A DNA stretch of 64,000 nt. Origin: Cytobacillus solani (lineage in GTDB: Bacteria; Bacillota; Bacilli; Bacillales; Cytobacillaceae). The stretch spans positions 3,891,058-3,955,057 of the forward strand of contig NZ_LJIX01000006.1 of the NCBI RefSeq assembly GCF_001420595.1, written 5' to 3'. This document shows positions 44,313 to 53,495 of the stretch, piece by piece (position 1 is the stretch's first letter; the number at the start of each line of letters is the position of its first letter). The notes beneath the pieces are model-generated. The model made no database searches and had not been told where the DNA came from. It saw nothing but the letters and a program-made list of their open reading frames with translations. A program made the position numbers and the translations under genes.

Positions 44313-45041
44313 TTATTTATATTTCCCTACTTTACATGCTGTCTCACTTATTATGAAACTTAACTTTAAACGACTTAACCATGCTTCCGAATCAGTTACA
44401 CGTCCATTGATACTATTTATATCCTCTTGATATTCCAATCCTTCCACTGGGAGATACTTAACCTCTAAGTTTGCGATTCTATGTACAATCATAGCCCATT
44501 CTGCATCTGTCATTTTTTCTTTAGAGTAGTCCTTTATATAGTTCCCAGCCTCTCTCGAGAACCCACAAGAACCAGCAGTAATGTCCACTTCTTTCCCAAG
44601 CTCTATAGAGAAAATCTTATTAGTAATTTTTTCCGTTTCTATCCACTCAATTGGGTGAGTATTAAATGCTCTTTCTGTTCTGCCTAAAATTAAATAATCA
44701 AATTGAGGGAGTAAACTTACAATTTTTCTTAATTCAATCGAGTGATTCTGTACCCAGGTTAATAACCTATCAAAATCGCAATAATGAAAGTACTGGCTTG
44801 TTCCAGATAGACCAAACTTAACAGCCTCTCTCCTTGCGTAAGCTGCACCTAATTTGGGGATTTTCTTTGTTTTGAATTTACTATTTTTTAACACATCCAT
44901 TAGATTAATTGATGATTCCTCACTTACGGTAATAAAAAGCTCGGAATAAACATCTTCCAACAGATCTTTGAACTCTTGAAAAAGCCTGACGTTTCTCCCA
45001 TGTGGATCATGGGTAACTGTAACTAAAGCCGTTCGAACCAA
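44313..45041 (-). CDS. Glycosyltransferase-like protein (GT-A fold), unknown substrate
   Basis: The 242-residue protein opens with a strand and nucleotide-site-like segment (ALVTVTHDPHGRN), and has a DFD in YFHYCDFDRL that fits a GT-A DxD metal motif. No close family is recognised. The start is given as TTG (45039-45041) because GAGGTGA lies five bases upstream; a GTG three codons earlier overlaps that site. It is an accessory gene with no clear operon partner. Confidence 0.5.
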   Translation of the reverse strand: MVRTALVTVTHDPHGRNVRLFQEFKDLLEDVYSELFITVSEESSINLMDVLKNSKFKTKKIPKLGAAYARREAVKFGLSGTSQYFHYCDFDRLLTWVQNHSIELRKIVSLLPQFDYLILGRTERAFNTHPIEWIETEKITNKIFSIELGKEVDITAGSCGFSREAGNYIKDYSKEKMTDAEWAMIVHRIANLEVKYLPVEGLEYQEDINSINGRVTDSEAWLSRLKLSFIISETACKVGKYK

Positions 45042-45112
45042 CCTATTCACCTCAGCAAGATAATCGTTTCCTCATAATAAGTTAAATATAAAAGAATACC
45101 ATTATAACTCTA

Positions 45113-46390
45113 TTACGCCTTGGCTTTACGGGACCATATCACAACAGGTATGAGAACTAAAGATAAAAGTCCTCCACTCAAAGATAACGTTGCATAACTG
45201 GTATTAGCTACCACCATTCCCGAAAGTGCACCGCCGGAAGCTCCTGCTAATGCAATAAAAACATCAAGTGTACCTTGGGTTTTCGCACGTATTGAAGGCT
45301 CTGTTGAATCAACTATTTGAGCAGTCCCACTTATTAAGCCAAAGTTCCACCCTAATCCAAGTAAAGTTAGAGCAATTACTAATAGAATCATTGAATCACT
45401 TGGTGCGAATGCTGCTAATAAACCAGCGAATAACAATATAATGCCCGCAGCTATGCTCATAGATGTTCGCCCTGCTTTATCTACAAGTACGCCTGTGATA
45501 AGTGAGGGAAGATACATTGCACCTATGTGAAAACCAATAACAATTCCTACTTCAGCTAGATCATGACCATGATGTTTCATATGTACCGGTGTCATAGTCA
45601 TAATTGCAACCATTACAATTTGAGTAAGAACCATAACCGTGGCACCTACCATTATTCCTCTTCTATTTATTGATTTATCAAAGGAATCCGTTTTATTTAC
45701 ATGTTCATCTTCTTGGTTATAAGCTGCTATCTTGTTTGCAATAAATAATGGGTCAGGACGCAGCATAATAAAAAGAACGAGACCTGCTAAAATAAACGCA
45801 GCAGCTGATAATATAAATGGACCTGCAAGAGACGGAACACCAATGAGACTAGCAAATTCACCCATAACTTCTACTAGGTTCGGACCTGCAACCGCCCCAA
45901 ATGTTGTCATAACCATCGTCGTACTAATAGCAGTTCCTCTTTGTTTCTTATTTGCTAAATCGGTCCCTGCATAACGAGCTTGTAAATTTGCCGCAGTTCC
46001 CGCACCATAGATCAGCAGAGACGCAAATAATAAAATTATACTATTCACCATGGCAGCAATCACAACTCCAATTGCACCGATTCCCCCTACAATAAAACCT
46101 GTCGATAAACCTGTACGGCGTCCAAATCGTTGAGAAAGTTTTCCTATGATAAAAGCTGCTCCTGCAGATCCTAAAGTAAGTAAGGCTACAGGGACTCCTG
46201 CAAAAGCATCAGTTCCTAGCATTTGTTGTGCCAATAGGGCACCTACAGTAACTCCTGCGGCAAGCCCTGCCCCACCAAAGATTTGTGATAGACTCACAAT
46301 GAACAACACTCGTCTATAAAGCTTTTTTAGCTTTTCTGGTGAATCTATATAACTCTCGATTGAATCTAGTTCTTGTGCTTTAGCGAACAC
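45113..46390 (-). CDS. MFS transporter
   Basis: The 425-residue protein has about 12 membrane helices with MFS motifs (GKLSQRFGRRTG; GVLVDKAGRTS). A preference for the GTG at 46388-46390 rests on the GAAGG site seven bases upstream; a longer frame begins with a GTG six codons earlier. The central loop (about 210-240) is charged. The gene probably forms an accessory pair with the upstream AraC regulator gene, 97 bp away on the same strand. Export substrate unknown. Confidence 0.8.
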   Translation of the reverse strand: MFAKAQELDSIESYIDSPEKLKKLYRRVLFIVSLSQIFGGAGLAAGVTVGALLAQQMLGTDAFAGVPVALLTLGSAGAAFIIGKLSQRFGRRTGLSTGFIVGGIGAIGVVIAAMVNSIILLFASLLIYGAGTAANLQARYAGTDLANKKQRGTAISTTMVMTTFGAVAGPNLVEVMGEFASLIGVPSLAGPFILSAAAFILAGLVLFIMLRPDPLFIANKIAAYNQEDEHVNKTDSFDKSINRRGIMVGATVMVLTQIVMVAIMTMTPVHMKHHGHDLAEVGIVIGFHIGAMYLPSLITGVLVDKAGRTSMSIAAGIILLFAGLLAAFAPSDSMILLVIALTLLGLGWNFGLISGTAQIVDSTEPSIRAKTQGTLDVFIALAGASGGALSGMVVANTSYATLSLSGGLLSLVLIPVVIWSRKAKA

Positions 46391-46487
46391 TTTAAAACAC
46401 CTTCTCACATTTATTTGTCAGCCGATTCAACAACCTTCTCAATGAAAAAGGCATTATCAAAATCCAACTATTAAACGAGTCTAGCTT

Positions 46488-47276
46488 TTAACGTATATCG
46501 GAAGGATTCTTCCCTGTATACTTTTTAAATTGTCTGCTGAAAAAATGAAGATCATTATAGCCGAGAGCATTTGCTGCTTCTGTTACTGTCATCCCCATGT
46601 TATGAAGCAAGTGCTCTGCTCGATTAATCCGAGAATGAATAATGTAATTTCTAACCGTATGTCCAATAATCTCTTTGAATTTCTGGGAAAAATAGCGTGG
46701 AGAAAGATTGGCCCGCATTGCTAAACTTTCGATTGAGTGCGGATCACCCGGATGCTGCTGGATAAAGTTTGCGATCTCTCGAATCGTCTCTAAAAGATCG
46801 TTGCTTGAATGCTCCAGCTGCTTATCTATTTCCCGCTCTTCCCTTAATAAGTGAATCATTAATTGCTTTAGGATTAGCTTTGCCTCAATTTCGGCTCCGA
46901 AGGTTTTCACCAAAAATAAACGAATATAACGTGTTAGCAGGGATTCAAAGGGGATAGGGTCTTGAACAATCCGGTAGGTTTTTGGCATCAATACTGGGGT
47001 TCCCTCTAAGTCAAAATGAATATAGCTCAACACTAACGGATTTTGCGGATCATGGGTAGCCGTCGTCCAATCACCTGGCTTAAATAAAAAACAGCTTCCT
47101 TTATGTACATCATATAATTTCCCATTAAGCACCACAGTCCCTTTTCCACTCCAAACATAAAACAAATCATAGTTAGGAAGTGGTTTATTTCGTTTCCTCC
47201 ATTTCCAGTTCGGCTCGCAATGGATCGTCGCAAACGCTGGTATTAGGATAAATGAATCCGGATTGATATGCAGCAT
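46488..47276 (-). CDS. AraC-family transcriptional regulator
   Basis: The 262-residue regulator has a cupin-like sensor domain (about 1-140, with GKGTVVLNGKLYDVHKGSCF) and two C-terminal HTH motifs (SIESLAMRANLSPRYFSQKF; TVTEAANALGYNDLHFFSRQF). The ATG at 47274-47276 is preceded by AAAGGGTGA; the earlier in-frame start overlaps ytkD and is rejected. Regulators of this type often sense sugars or other small compounds; likely targets are the neighbouring transporter or unlinked genes. Confidence 0.85.
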   Translation of the reverse strand: MLHINPDSFILIPAFATIHCEPNWKWRKRNKPLPNYDLFYVWSGKGTVVLNGKLYDVHKGSCFLFKPGDWTTATHDPQNPLVLSYIHFDLEGTPVLMPKTYRIVQDPIPFESLLTRYIRLFLVKTFGAEIEAKLILKQLMIHLLREEREIDKQLEHSSNDLLETIREIANFIQQHPGDPHSIESLAMRANLSPRYFSQKFKEIIGHTVRNYIIHSRINRAEHLLHNMGMTVTEAANALGYNDLHFFSRQFKKYTGKNPSDIR

Positions 47277-47296
47277 TGAATTCACCCTTTCTGCCC

Positions 47297-47758
47297 CTAT
47301 CCCTCTATTCTTAGAATACTCCTTTCGACCACTTCGTCTTTCATAATAAAGCTGTATTCGTCCCCCCACCTTAAATCTAATATATTTCCTTCAATAAGTA
47401 CGGGTCCTTCTGTTTCATAATAATGCAGATTTTCGCCAATCTCTTCTACTTCCCCATAGAATATAGCTTTAACAAAAGTCTTTTCATTCAAAGACACCTC
47501 ATACTCACCGATACGTTCCAGCTGCTTTAGAGTAGCTCCTGTTTCCTCCAGTACTTCTCGGCGCGCCGCCTCTTCCAATGTCTCCCCTTTTTCAAGCTTT
47601 CCTCCTGGAAATTCCAGCCCTCTTTTTTTATGGTTCGTTAGCAGCCATCCCTTGCCTTTTTTGCATATTACAAGGACGTGCTCCGGCTTTTTATTAAACG
47701 CATGTGAGTTAAATGAAAATTTGACTACTCCACCATTTGCATCAATAAATGTTTCCAT
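47297..47758 (-). CDS. ytkD: Nudix hydrolase YtkD
   Basis: The 153-residue protein has a complete Nudix box (GGKLEKGETLEEAARREVLEETG). YtkD of Bacillus removes pyrophosphate from oxidised nucleotides and from RNA 5' ends. The start is ATG 47756-47758, preceded by AAAGGAGGA. It lies 20 bp upstream of the AraC gene. Confidence 0.9.
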   Translation of the reverse strand: METFIDANGGVVKFSFNSHAFNKKPEHVLVICKKGKGWLLTNHKKRGLEFPGGKLEKGETLEEAARREVLEETGATLKQLERIGEYEVSLNEKTFVKAIFYGEVEEIGENLHYYETEGPVLIEGNILDLRWGDEYSFIMKDEVVERSILRIEG

Positions 47759-47984
47759 CGAATTCCTCCTTTCACTCTTCATTCATACAGCTATTATACA
47801 GCGAAAAAAAAATTGTGACTAATGACATCTTCCATATTTTTCTTATATGATAAAAGTATCAAATTACAATATTTTGAAACTTTACCTATTTTTTTATCGT
47901 AGAATTAGAGGGTAAGAGAAACCACACCTGTTATAATTTATGTAAAGTTTTTCTTATTTCATTAATATTAAAGGAGTGCTTATT

Positions 47985-48857
47985 TTGAAAAAATCACTTT
48001 CCATTCTTGCAGGCTTCTTATTAGTATTTATGTTAGCCGCTTGTAATCAAACAGCCAAGCCTGTGGATGAGCCCGCAAAAGAGAATGAAAAAGCTTCATC
48101 AACTGAGAAAACCGAGGAAAAAGCATCGGAACTGACACTTGAAGAAGTATTGAATAAATCCACAGAAGCTTCAGAAGGCTTAAAAAGCTTTTCTGTAAAA
48201 ATGGATTTAACTCAGGATATGACTGATCAAGGTGAACTGAATGTCCAAACAAACTCGGTCATCGATATGAACATCGTTACCGAGCCAATGGCTTACTATC
48301 AAAAAATGAAAATGTCAATGGGAGAAGAAGCAGAAAGCTTTGAAACAGAAAGCTATTTTTCAGAGGCTGGAATGTTTTTCTATGAACCTTCAACTAGTCA
48401 ATGGATGAAGTTCCCGCAGGAAATGACCGATACATTCCTGCAAATGTCGGGTCAGCAATCCAATCCAGGGGAAGAGCTAAAGAAATTACAGCAATTCATG
48501 GAAGATTTTACTTTTGAGCAAGATTCAAATAACTATATACTTAAATTAAAGGCATCTGGAGAAAAGTTTAATGATTTCATTAAAGAAACAGCTGTTCAGC
48601 AATTGCCGCCTGAAATGTCGGCGGAAGACGCGCTAAGCGGGATGAAAATTAATGCTGTTGAATATGAAATCCTTGTCGACAAAAAGACATTTTATCCAGT
48701 TGAATTAAATATGGATATGGATTTAGAAATGACGATCGAAGGCCAAACCATCGCCATGAAGCAAAAAATGAACGGACAATATTCAAACTACAACAGCGTT
48801 GAAGCGATCACTGTTCCTCAAGAAGTAATTGATTCGGCTGTAGAAATGGGTATGTAA
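47985..48857 (+). CDS. Lipoprotein of the LolA/LppX-like (DUF6612) type
   Basis: The 290-residue protein has a lipoprotein signal (LAAC near residue 20) and a repetitive acidic linker, then a beta-rich domain (VKMDLTQDM; MDLEMTIEGQTIAMKQKMNG) like LolA-fold lipoproteins. The start is TTG at 47985-47987 with AAAGGAG upstream; a GTG three codons earlier overlaps that site. Many such proteins bind lipids at the membrane surface. Function unknown. Confidence 0.75.
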   Translation: MKKSLSILAGFLLVFMLAACNQTAKPVDEPAKENEKASSTEKTEEKASELTLEEVLNKSTEASEGLKSFSVKMDLTQDMTDQGELNVQTNSVIDMNIVTEPMAYYQKMKMSMGEEAESFETESYFSEAGMFFYEPSTSQWMKFPQEMTDTFLQMSGQQSNPGEELKKLQQFMEDFTFEQDSNNYILKLKASGEKFNDFIKETAVQQLPPEMSAEDALSGMKINAVEYEILVDKKTFYPVELNMDMDLEMTIEGQTIAMKQKMNGQYSNYNSVEAITVPQEVIDSAVEMGM

Positions 48858-48860
48858 TTT

Positions 48861-48895
48861 AAAGGAAATCGGCAATTAGCCGATTTCCTTTTTTC
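48861..48895 (+). terminator. Terminator of the lipoprotein gene
   Basis: Stem AAGGAAATCGGC / GCCGATTTCCTT with a 5-nt loop and T6 tail. Confidence 0.88.
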
Positions 48896-48902
48896 AGCTC
48901 CA

Positions 48903-49229
48903 TTATTGAATTTCTTCATTCAATATCCCCATATTTTCAATATGTTCTTTTGCTTCTTCGTCCCCGAGCTGATAAATCAATCCGTATACCTTCTTGATTT
49001 TACTGTCATACTCATCATTTGACTTATCATTATGGTATTCTATAAATGGGACATGGGCTCGCCAAAATCCCGCCCATTCTGTTCCATAATTCTGATTAAA
49101 ATACTCCCGTAACGTATGAATTTCATTATCTGTCGCTTCAATTTTGAAATCCCATGGGGAATCTGTTGCACTTTGTGAGATTTGTCCATGTGCAATAGTT
49201 ATATAATACGTTTTTTTATTTTGTTCCAT
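48903..49229 (-). CDS. Conserved Bacillus protein of unknown function ('hydrolase'-annotated family)
   Basis: The 108-residue soluble protein has a YYITIAHGQISQ start, then SPWDFKIEATDNEIHTLREYF and WAGFWRAHVPFIEYH. This matches a small Bacillaceae family that databases often label hydrolase without evidence. The ATG at 49227-49229 has GGGGC upstream; an earlier in-frame start is weak. No partner gene. Confidence 0.7.
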   Translation of the reverse strand: MEQNKKTYYITIAHGQISQSATDSPWDFKIEATDNEIHTLREYFNQNYGTEWAGFWRAHVPFIEYHNDKSNDEYDSKIKKVYGLIYQLGDEEAKEHIENMGILNEEIQ

Positions 49230-49432
49230 CCTGTTCAGCCCCTTTTTGTCATTACTTATCGTTTCCCACATTTCGATTAAAAATATGCGAATTTACGATC
49301 ATTCTGATGAAAATTACATATACTACATTTAATCTTAGAAAAAAACTATGCGTAAGCGATTAATTTTTATCATCAAGGGTATTAAAAAAGTATACAATAA
49401 AAGAAATAAAAACGAAGGCTGGAGGTGTAAGA

Positions 49433-49690
49433 ATGAAAATTATTGATGAGCTTTATGAACTTTATCGGAATAAGCTTACTGGAGACGAAGAGGATATTGA
49501 CATGCTTGCTTTCGCTTTTTTAGAGGAAATGAACCGAGAGGATTTATTGGGTATGATTAACGAGTTAAATAACCAGGAACTGTACAACTTAATGGGAATT
49601 TATTTAATTGAAAGCTTAAAAGGAAAGTTTGCGAGTGAAGACTACAGACAGCCCCGCAATCCGAATCTGCAGCAGCGAAATATTCACTAA
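49433..49690 (+). CDS. Small protein of the DUF6154 type
   Basis: The 85-residue acidic helical protein begins MKIIDELYELYRNKLTGDEEDID and ends in a Gln/Asn-rich tail. It matches a small uncharacterised Bacillus family in the neighbourhood of dps. GGAGGTG lies upstream. A terminator shared with dps follows. Confidence 0.7.
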   Translation: MKIIDELYELYRNKLTGDEEDIDMLAFAFLEEMNREDLLGMINELNNQELYNLMGIYLIESLKGKFASEDYRQPRNPNLQQRNIH

Positions 49691-49710
49691 AAAATTATAT
49701 TTTATACATA

Positions 49711-49757
49711 AAAAAGGATGGTTCATAAAGGCTGATTGCCCTATATTGAACCATCTT
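49711..49757. terminator. Bidirectional terminator
   Basis: AAAAGATGGTTCA-type arms (AAAAGGATGGTTCA and TGAACCATCTTTTT, one bulge) frame a 20-nt loop, ending the small-protein gene and dps from both sides. Confidence 0.75.
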
Positions 49758-49768
49758 TTTATTATGCC

Positions 49769-50206
49769 CTAACCTAAGTATGCCTTTAACATCCAAATAT
49801 GCTTCTTTAGACTTTGCTTAATGGCAATAAGCATATCACCGGTGCCTTCATCATTTGCTTCTTCTGCTAACTGAATGCCTTCTTGCAGCTCGTCTGCCAT
49901 TTTAACAAAATCTGCACAAATGGATTTAACCATGTCTTCCTCTTTTTCTTTTCCAGTCGCCTCTTCGATAGATGCCATTTCTAAACATTCTTTCATTGTT
50001 GCAACAGGGCTACCCTCAAGGGATAGAATTCTCTCTGCCAATTCATCTATATGCTGATTGGCTTCGTTGTATAGCTCCTCAAATTTCTCGTGCAAAGTAA
50101 AGAAGTGTCTTCCTTTGATATACCAATGGTAGTTATGAAGCTTTACATACAAGATCGTCCAGTTTGCAACTTGCCTATTCACTGATTGGATTAAATTTTC
50201 ACTCAT
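49769..50206 (-). CDS. dps: Dps-family ferritin-like protein
   Basis: The 145-residue miniferritin stores iron and protects DNA. The intersubunit ferroxidase residues are seen in LHNYHWYIKG and the following HIDELAERI segment. It matches B. subtilis Dps (YtkB), which is sigma-B controlled; a sigma-B-like promoter is present upstream. The start has GGGAGG. Confidence 0.92.
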   Translation of the reverse strand: MSENLIQSVNRQVANWTILYVKLHNYHWYIKGRHFFTLHEKFEELYNEANQHIDELAERILSLEGSPVATMKECLEMASIEEATGKEKEEDMVKSICADFVKMADELQEGIQLAEEANDEGTGDMLIAIKQSLKKHIWMLKAYLG

Positions 50207-50229
50207 ATTATCATCCTCCCATTTTTATA

Positions 50230-50255
50230 GTACCCTGAGATAGGACGAGCTAAAC
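50230..50255 (-). promoter_or_regulatory. Sigma-B promoter of dps
   Basis: On the minus strand GTTTAG (50250-50255) and GGGTAC (50230-50235) are 14 bp apart, close to the sigma-B consensus GTTTAA-N13-15-GGGTAT. The implied start gives a leader of about 17 bases. dps of B. subtilis is also sigma-B-dependent. Confidence 0.75.
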
Positions 50256-50334
50256 ACAAGAATATTTTTATTGTAGCATAAGTAAATCAAACCGTTTTCA
50301 TGTTACACTATGTATAGTAAAAGGAGGTTTGATC

Positions 50335-50505
50335 ATGGTTGCCATTCTAGCTATTTCGGTAATTATTATTGCAATTGTTATTTTTCTTTCTGTTATTACA
50401 ACCTCTAAAGCGTATACGTACAAGCATACGGTTGATACAATAGATGAAAATCCATATACGAATGAAAATACCTTTGAACAAGAAGATGATAAAAAAACAT
50501 CATAA
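50335..50505 (+). CDS. YtzI-like small membrane protein
   Basis: The 56-residue protein has one N-terminal membrane helix (about 2-22, VAILAISVIIIAIVIFLSV) and a hydrophilic acidic tail. The start follows AAAGGAGG. It lies between dps and luxS, where Bacillus genomes often carry YtzI. Function unknown. Confidence 0.72.
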   Translation: MVAILAISVIIIAIVIFLSVITTSKAYTYKHTVDTIDENPYTNENTFEQEDDKKTS

Positions 50506-50507
50506 AG

Positions 50508-50535
50508 AAAACCGGACTGCAATAGTCCGGTTTTT
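50508..50535. terminator. Bidirectional terminator
   Basis: Stem AACCGGACT / AGTCCGGTT with a 5-nt loop, flanked by A and T tracts, between the small membrane protein gene and luxS. Confidence 0.88.
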
Positions 50536-50542
50536 CGACTTT

Positions 50543-51016
50543 TTATGCAAAAACTTGCTTCAATTCTTCCTTTGACTGCTCAAGCCAGAACCGCATTAAA
50601 CGTTTCGCCCCATCTAAATCATGAAGCTTAGCTTGGCCGCACTGCTTTTCATTAGCAGCTGGGATATCTGTAATTTCAACTGCAGCTTTCATTGTTTCAT
50701 CGAGCAAGTCAATGATTTCCCCTACAGTCGGCTCTCCGCTTACAACTAAGTAGAAGCCTGTCTGACAGCCCATTGGAGAGATGTCAATGATATCAAAGTG
50801 ATCATATTTTTCCGAATACGTACGAATATTGAAAGCAAGAAGATGTTCTAATGTATGAATCGCATCAGGCTTCATTGCTTGTTTATTCGGCTGGCAAAAA
50901 CGAATATCAAACTTATTTACAACCCCATCTGTTCCGACTTTATGAACTCCGCAATGTCTAACATAAGGTGCTTTAACGGCATTATGGTCTAATTCAAAGC
51001 TTTCAACTGAAGGCAT
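50543..51016 (-). CDS. luxS: S-ribosylhomocysteine lyase LuxS
   Basis: The 157-residue metalloenzyme cleaves S-ribosylhomocysteine to homocysteine and DPD, the AI-2 precursor, in the activated methyl cycle. Metal ligands His54 and His58 lie in HTLEH and Cys126 in KQCGQAK; catalytic Cys84 is in MGCQTGF. It recycles the by-product of SAM made by MetK. Confidence 0.97.
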   Translation of the reverse strand: MPSVESFELDHNAVKAPYVRHCGVHKVGTDGVVNKFDIRFCQPNKQAMKPDAIHTLEHLLAFNIRTYSEKYDHFDIIDISPMGCQTGFYLVVSGEPTVGEIIDLLDETMKAAVEITDIPAANEKQCGQAKLHDLDGAKRLMRFWLEQSKEELKQVFA

Positions 51017-51169
51017 GTATGTCCACTCCTTTTTCGATTCTCCTATTATTGTAACTTAAATCCCGAGTAATTTCATCAACAAAATAAGGAATTTATTTTT
51101 CGACTATTACATCATTGTATGCTATCTTTTACTTGAGATTCCTTTAGAAAAAAGATTGGACTGATAAAC

Positions 51170-51409
51170 ATGCTGAAACAATTAATGATTGGAGTCATTC
51201 GCTTTTATCAAATTGTTATCTCCCCGCTAAAACCTCCAACATGCCGATTCTACCCAACTTGCTCTCATTATGGGTTAGAATCAGTAAAACGCTTTGGCGC
51301 ACTTAAAGGAGGATGGCTAGCCATTAAAAGAATCGTAAAATGTCATCCGTTTCATCCCGGTGGTTTTGATCCAGTACCAGAGAAATCACCAAAGATAAAG
51401 GAAAATTAG
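51170..51409 (+). CDS. yidD: Membrane protein insertion efficiency factor YidD
   Basis: The 79-residue protein has the family signatures [26 protein letters not shown] and [18 protein letters not shown]. It assists membrane protein insertion by YidC-type insertases. Its stop overlaps the stop of the convergent carbonic anhydrase gene by 4 bp. Known as ytjA in B. subtilis. Confidence 0.93.
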   Translation: MLKQLMIGVIRFYQIVISPLKPPTCRFYPTCSHYGLESVKRFGALKGGWLAIKRIVKCHPFHPGGFDPVPEKSPKIKEN

Positions 51410-51969
51410 TCTTCGTATCCATTTACTACTAAATCTAATTTCCCTGTACTAGGGTGAATAACCAACCCATGAACAGGGACATCGTTTGGCATAAGCGGAT
51501 GCTTTTTCACCATAGAAACACTATGAGCAACACTCTCTTCTACGTTATCGAAGCCTTTAAGCCATTCTCTCACATCTACACCCGAATATGTAATTGTATC
51601 CAGTGCTGCTTCAGATTTTCCTCTTTTTCTCATATGTTCCATAATACCATCTGGCTTCATCCCGCTCATCCCGCAATCATGGTGACCGATGATTAATACC
51701 TCATCAGCCTGAAGCTCATAAACGGCTACAAGCAAGCTCCTCATAATACTTCCAAACGGGTGAGTAACAAGTGCCCCTGCATTTTTAACAAGCTTTATAT
51801 CGCCATTTTTTACATTCAAGGCTCTTGGCAGGAGTTCCACTAAACGTGTATCCATGCATGTTAGTACAACCATTCGTTTATTCGGCAGCTTTGTTGTTGC
51901 AAATTCTACATATTTTTTTTCTTCCACAAATTCATTGTTAAATTCTAATATTTCATCAAGTAGTTTCAT
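51406..51969 (-). CDS. ytiB: Beta-carbonic anhydrase YtiB
   Basis: The 187-residue zinc enzyme hydrates CO2. Zinc ligands are Cys38 in TCMDTR (with Asp40 and Arg42) and the later HHDC. Length is typical of the short beta class in Bacillus. It overlaps yidD tail to tail. Confidence 0.92.
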   Translation of the reverse strand: MKLLDEILEFNNEFVEEKKYVEFATTKLPNKRMVVLTCMDTRLVELLPRALNVKNGDIKLVKNAGALVTHPFGSIMRSLLVAVYELQADEVLIIGHHDCGMSGMKPDGIMEHMRKRGKSEAALDTITYSGVDVREWLKGFDNVEESVAHSVSMVKKHPLMPNDVPVHGLVIHPSTGKLDLVVNGYED

Positions 51970-52086
51970 ATGCTTTACTCCTTACTTATTTTTATTTCTA
52001 CATTATAAGGATACAAAATACTTTTCATACAAACAAATTTAATACTTGATTTTCACGATTTTTTTTTGTAGAATTACTTTTGGGAA

Positions 52087-52162
52087 TCGTAATGATTACG
52101 GATTATCTTGATATTTATGGCAAAAAGTTATTTTTTTCTTCATTAAATCGTAATTAATACGA
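52087..52162. promoter_or_regulatory. Two Zur boxes
   Basis: TCGTAATGATTACGG (52087-52101) and TCGTAATTAATACGA (52148-52162) both fit the Bacillus Zur operator TCGTAATNATTACGA. They lie 61 bp apart centre to centre, directly upstream of the zinc-binding lipoprotein gene, and should repress it when zinc is sufficient. Confidence 0.88.
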
Positions 52163-52187
52163 TTTAATGAGTTAGAAAGGGGAAAAT

Positions 52188-53132
52188 ATGAAAAAGATTA
52201 TTTTTGTTTTTATACTAATAATTAGTATGCTCTTAACTGCTTGTACAAACGAATCAAAGGATGAGCAAAAAGATAGCAGTAAACTTTCCGTTTATACAAC
52301 TGTTTATCCATTGCAATATTTTACTGACCGAATCGGTGGGGAATATGTTGAAACAAAGACTATTTATCCGCCTGGAGCAGATGAGCATTCGTTCGAGCCT
52401 ACACAAAAAGATATGACTAAGCTAGCAGATGCTGACCTGTTTATATTTGTCGGTCTTGGTTTAGAAGGATTCGTAGAAAAGGCTAAAAAAACGTTAAAAA
52501 ACGAAGATGTAACGATGATCGGAGCAGGGGAAAATATTCATTTTGACGAGGTTCAAGCCCATGAAGAGGATGAACACAGTCATGAAGATGATGGCCATCA
52601 TCATGGAGATATTGACCCGCATGTATGGATCGATCCATTATATTCGAAGGATTTAGCAGCAACTATCAAAACTGCTTTAACTGATAAAATGCCAGAACAT
52701 AAAGAAGAATTTGAAGCCAATTATCGTTTAGTAGCAGATGAACTTGACCAATTAAATGAAGACTTTGAACAAACCATCCATGATGCAAAGCATAAAGAAA
52801 TCATCGTATCCCACTCAGCATTCGGCTATTGGGAGCAGCGCTATGGCATACACCAAATTAGTGTTTCAGGCTTAAACTCTGCGAATGAACCAACCCAAAA
52901 GGATCTTGAAAAGATCATAGCTGAAGGAAAGAAACATCAGTTAAAATACGTATTCTTTGAACAAAATGTTAGCTCTAAGCTCACAGAAATTATTAAGAAT
53001 GAGCTTGGCGCAGAGCCGCTCATACTTCATAATCTATCTGTTTTAACTGATGAAGATATAAGTAATGAGAGTACCTATTTTTCTATTATGAAAACGAACT
53101 TAGAGGCGCTAAAAACTGCATTAAATAACTAA
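52188..53132 (+). CDS. Zinc ABC transporter substrate-binding lipoprotein (ZnuA/AdcA-type)
   Basis: The 314-residue protein has a lipoprotein signal with LTAC and the cluster A-I metal-binding fold. A His-rich mobile loop (HEEDEHSHEDDGHHHG) is the zinc-type hallmark, and ligands DPHVWIDP, HSAFGYW and the late D/E region are present. The permease and ATPase genes of the importer are not next to it, so they must be elsewhere. AGAAAGGGG precedes the ATG. Confidence 0.9.
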   Translation: MKKIIFVFILIISMLLTACTNESKDEQKDSSKLSVYTTVYPLQYFTDRIGGEYVETKTIYPPGADEHSFEPTQKDMTKLADADLFIFVGLGLEGFVEKAKKTLKNEDVTMIGAGENIHFDEVQAHEEDEHSHEDDGHHHGDIDPHVWIDPLYSKDLAATIKTALTDKMPEHKEEFEANYRLVADELDQLNEDFEQTIHDAKHKEIIVSHSAFGYWEQRYGIHQISVSGLNSANEPTQKDLEKIIAEGKKHQLKYVFFEQNVSSKLTEIIKNELGAEPLILHNLSVLTDEDISNESTYFSIMKTNLEALKTALNN

Positions 53133-53192
53133 TTACCAGTTCAACCTTCAATTGGAATGAATCCATAGCAGCAATCAGTCACAAGCTAAAAT

Positions 53193-53220
53193 AGGTGGAA
53201 AGACACCACCTGCGTTTTTT
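53193..53220 (+). terminator. Terminator of the zinc-binding lipoprotein gene
   Basis: Stem AGGTGG / CCACCT followed after three bases by T6. Confidence 0.75.
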
Positions 53221-53268
53221 ATCGAATCGGTGCATGCGCATGTTCTGCACATAGAGGAGTGAAGCGAA

Positions 53269-53427
53269 GTGGCAAAAGATGTTTTATGTGAGGTCAATAA
53301 TTGTACATTCTGGGAAAAAGGGAATAAATGTGGAGCTGAACAAATTTACGTAGTCAGCCACAAAGGGGATACGGCAGAAAATAGCCGTGAAACTGATTGT
53401 AAAACCTTTGAACCAGAATATTCTTAA
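53269..53427 (+). CDS. DUF1540 small cysteine-rich protein
   Basis: The 52-residue protein begins MAKDVLCEVNNCTFWEKGNKC and has a later Cys at TDCKTFEP: the spacing C-x4-C-x8-C matches DUF1540, a presumed metal-binding module of Firmicutes. The start is GTG (53269-53271) with GAGGAG upstream. Function unknown. Confidence 0.82.
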   Translation: MAKDVLCEVNNCTFWEKGNKCGAEQIYVVSHKGDTAENSRETDCKTFEPEYS

Positions 53428-53454
53428 ATTTCACCGGTAATAGTCACTTTTAAG

Positions 53455-53495
53455 AAAAGACAGGATTTGCATATTAGTTGCAATCCTGTCTTTTT
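53455..53495 (-). terminator. Terminator of the men operon
   Basis: AAAAGACAGGATT / AATCCTGTCTTTT arms with a 14-nt loop. The menE stop codon lies in the loop and its last codons in the stem. Confidence 0.82.

Noticed and set aside
50298-50522. Minus-strand frame opposite the small membrane protein at 50335
   Set aside because: The plus-strand frame has a strong ribosome site, a membrane helix and a terminator; the minus frame has none of these.
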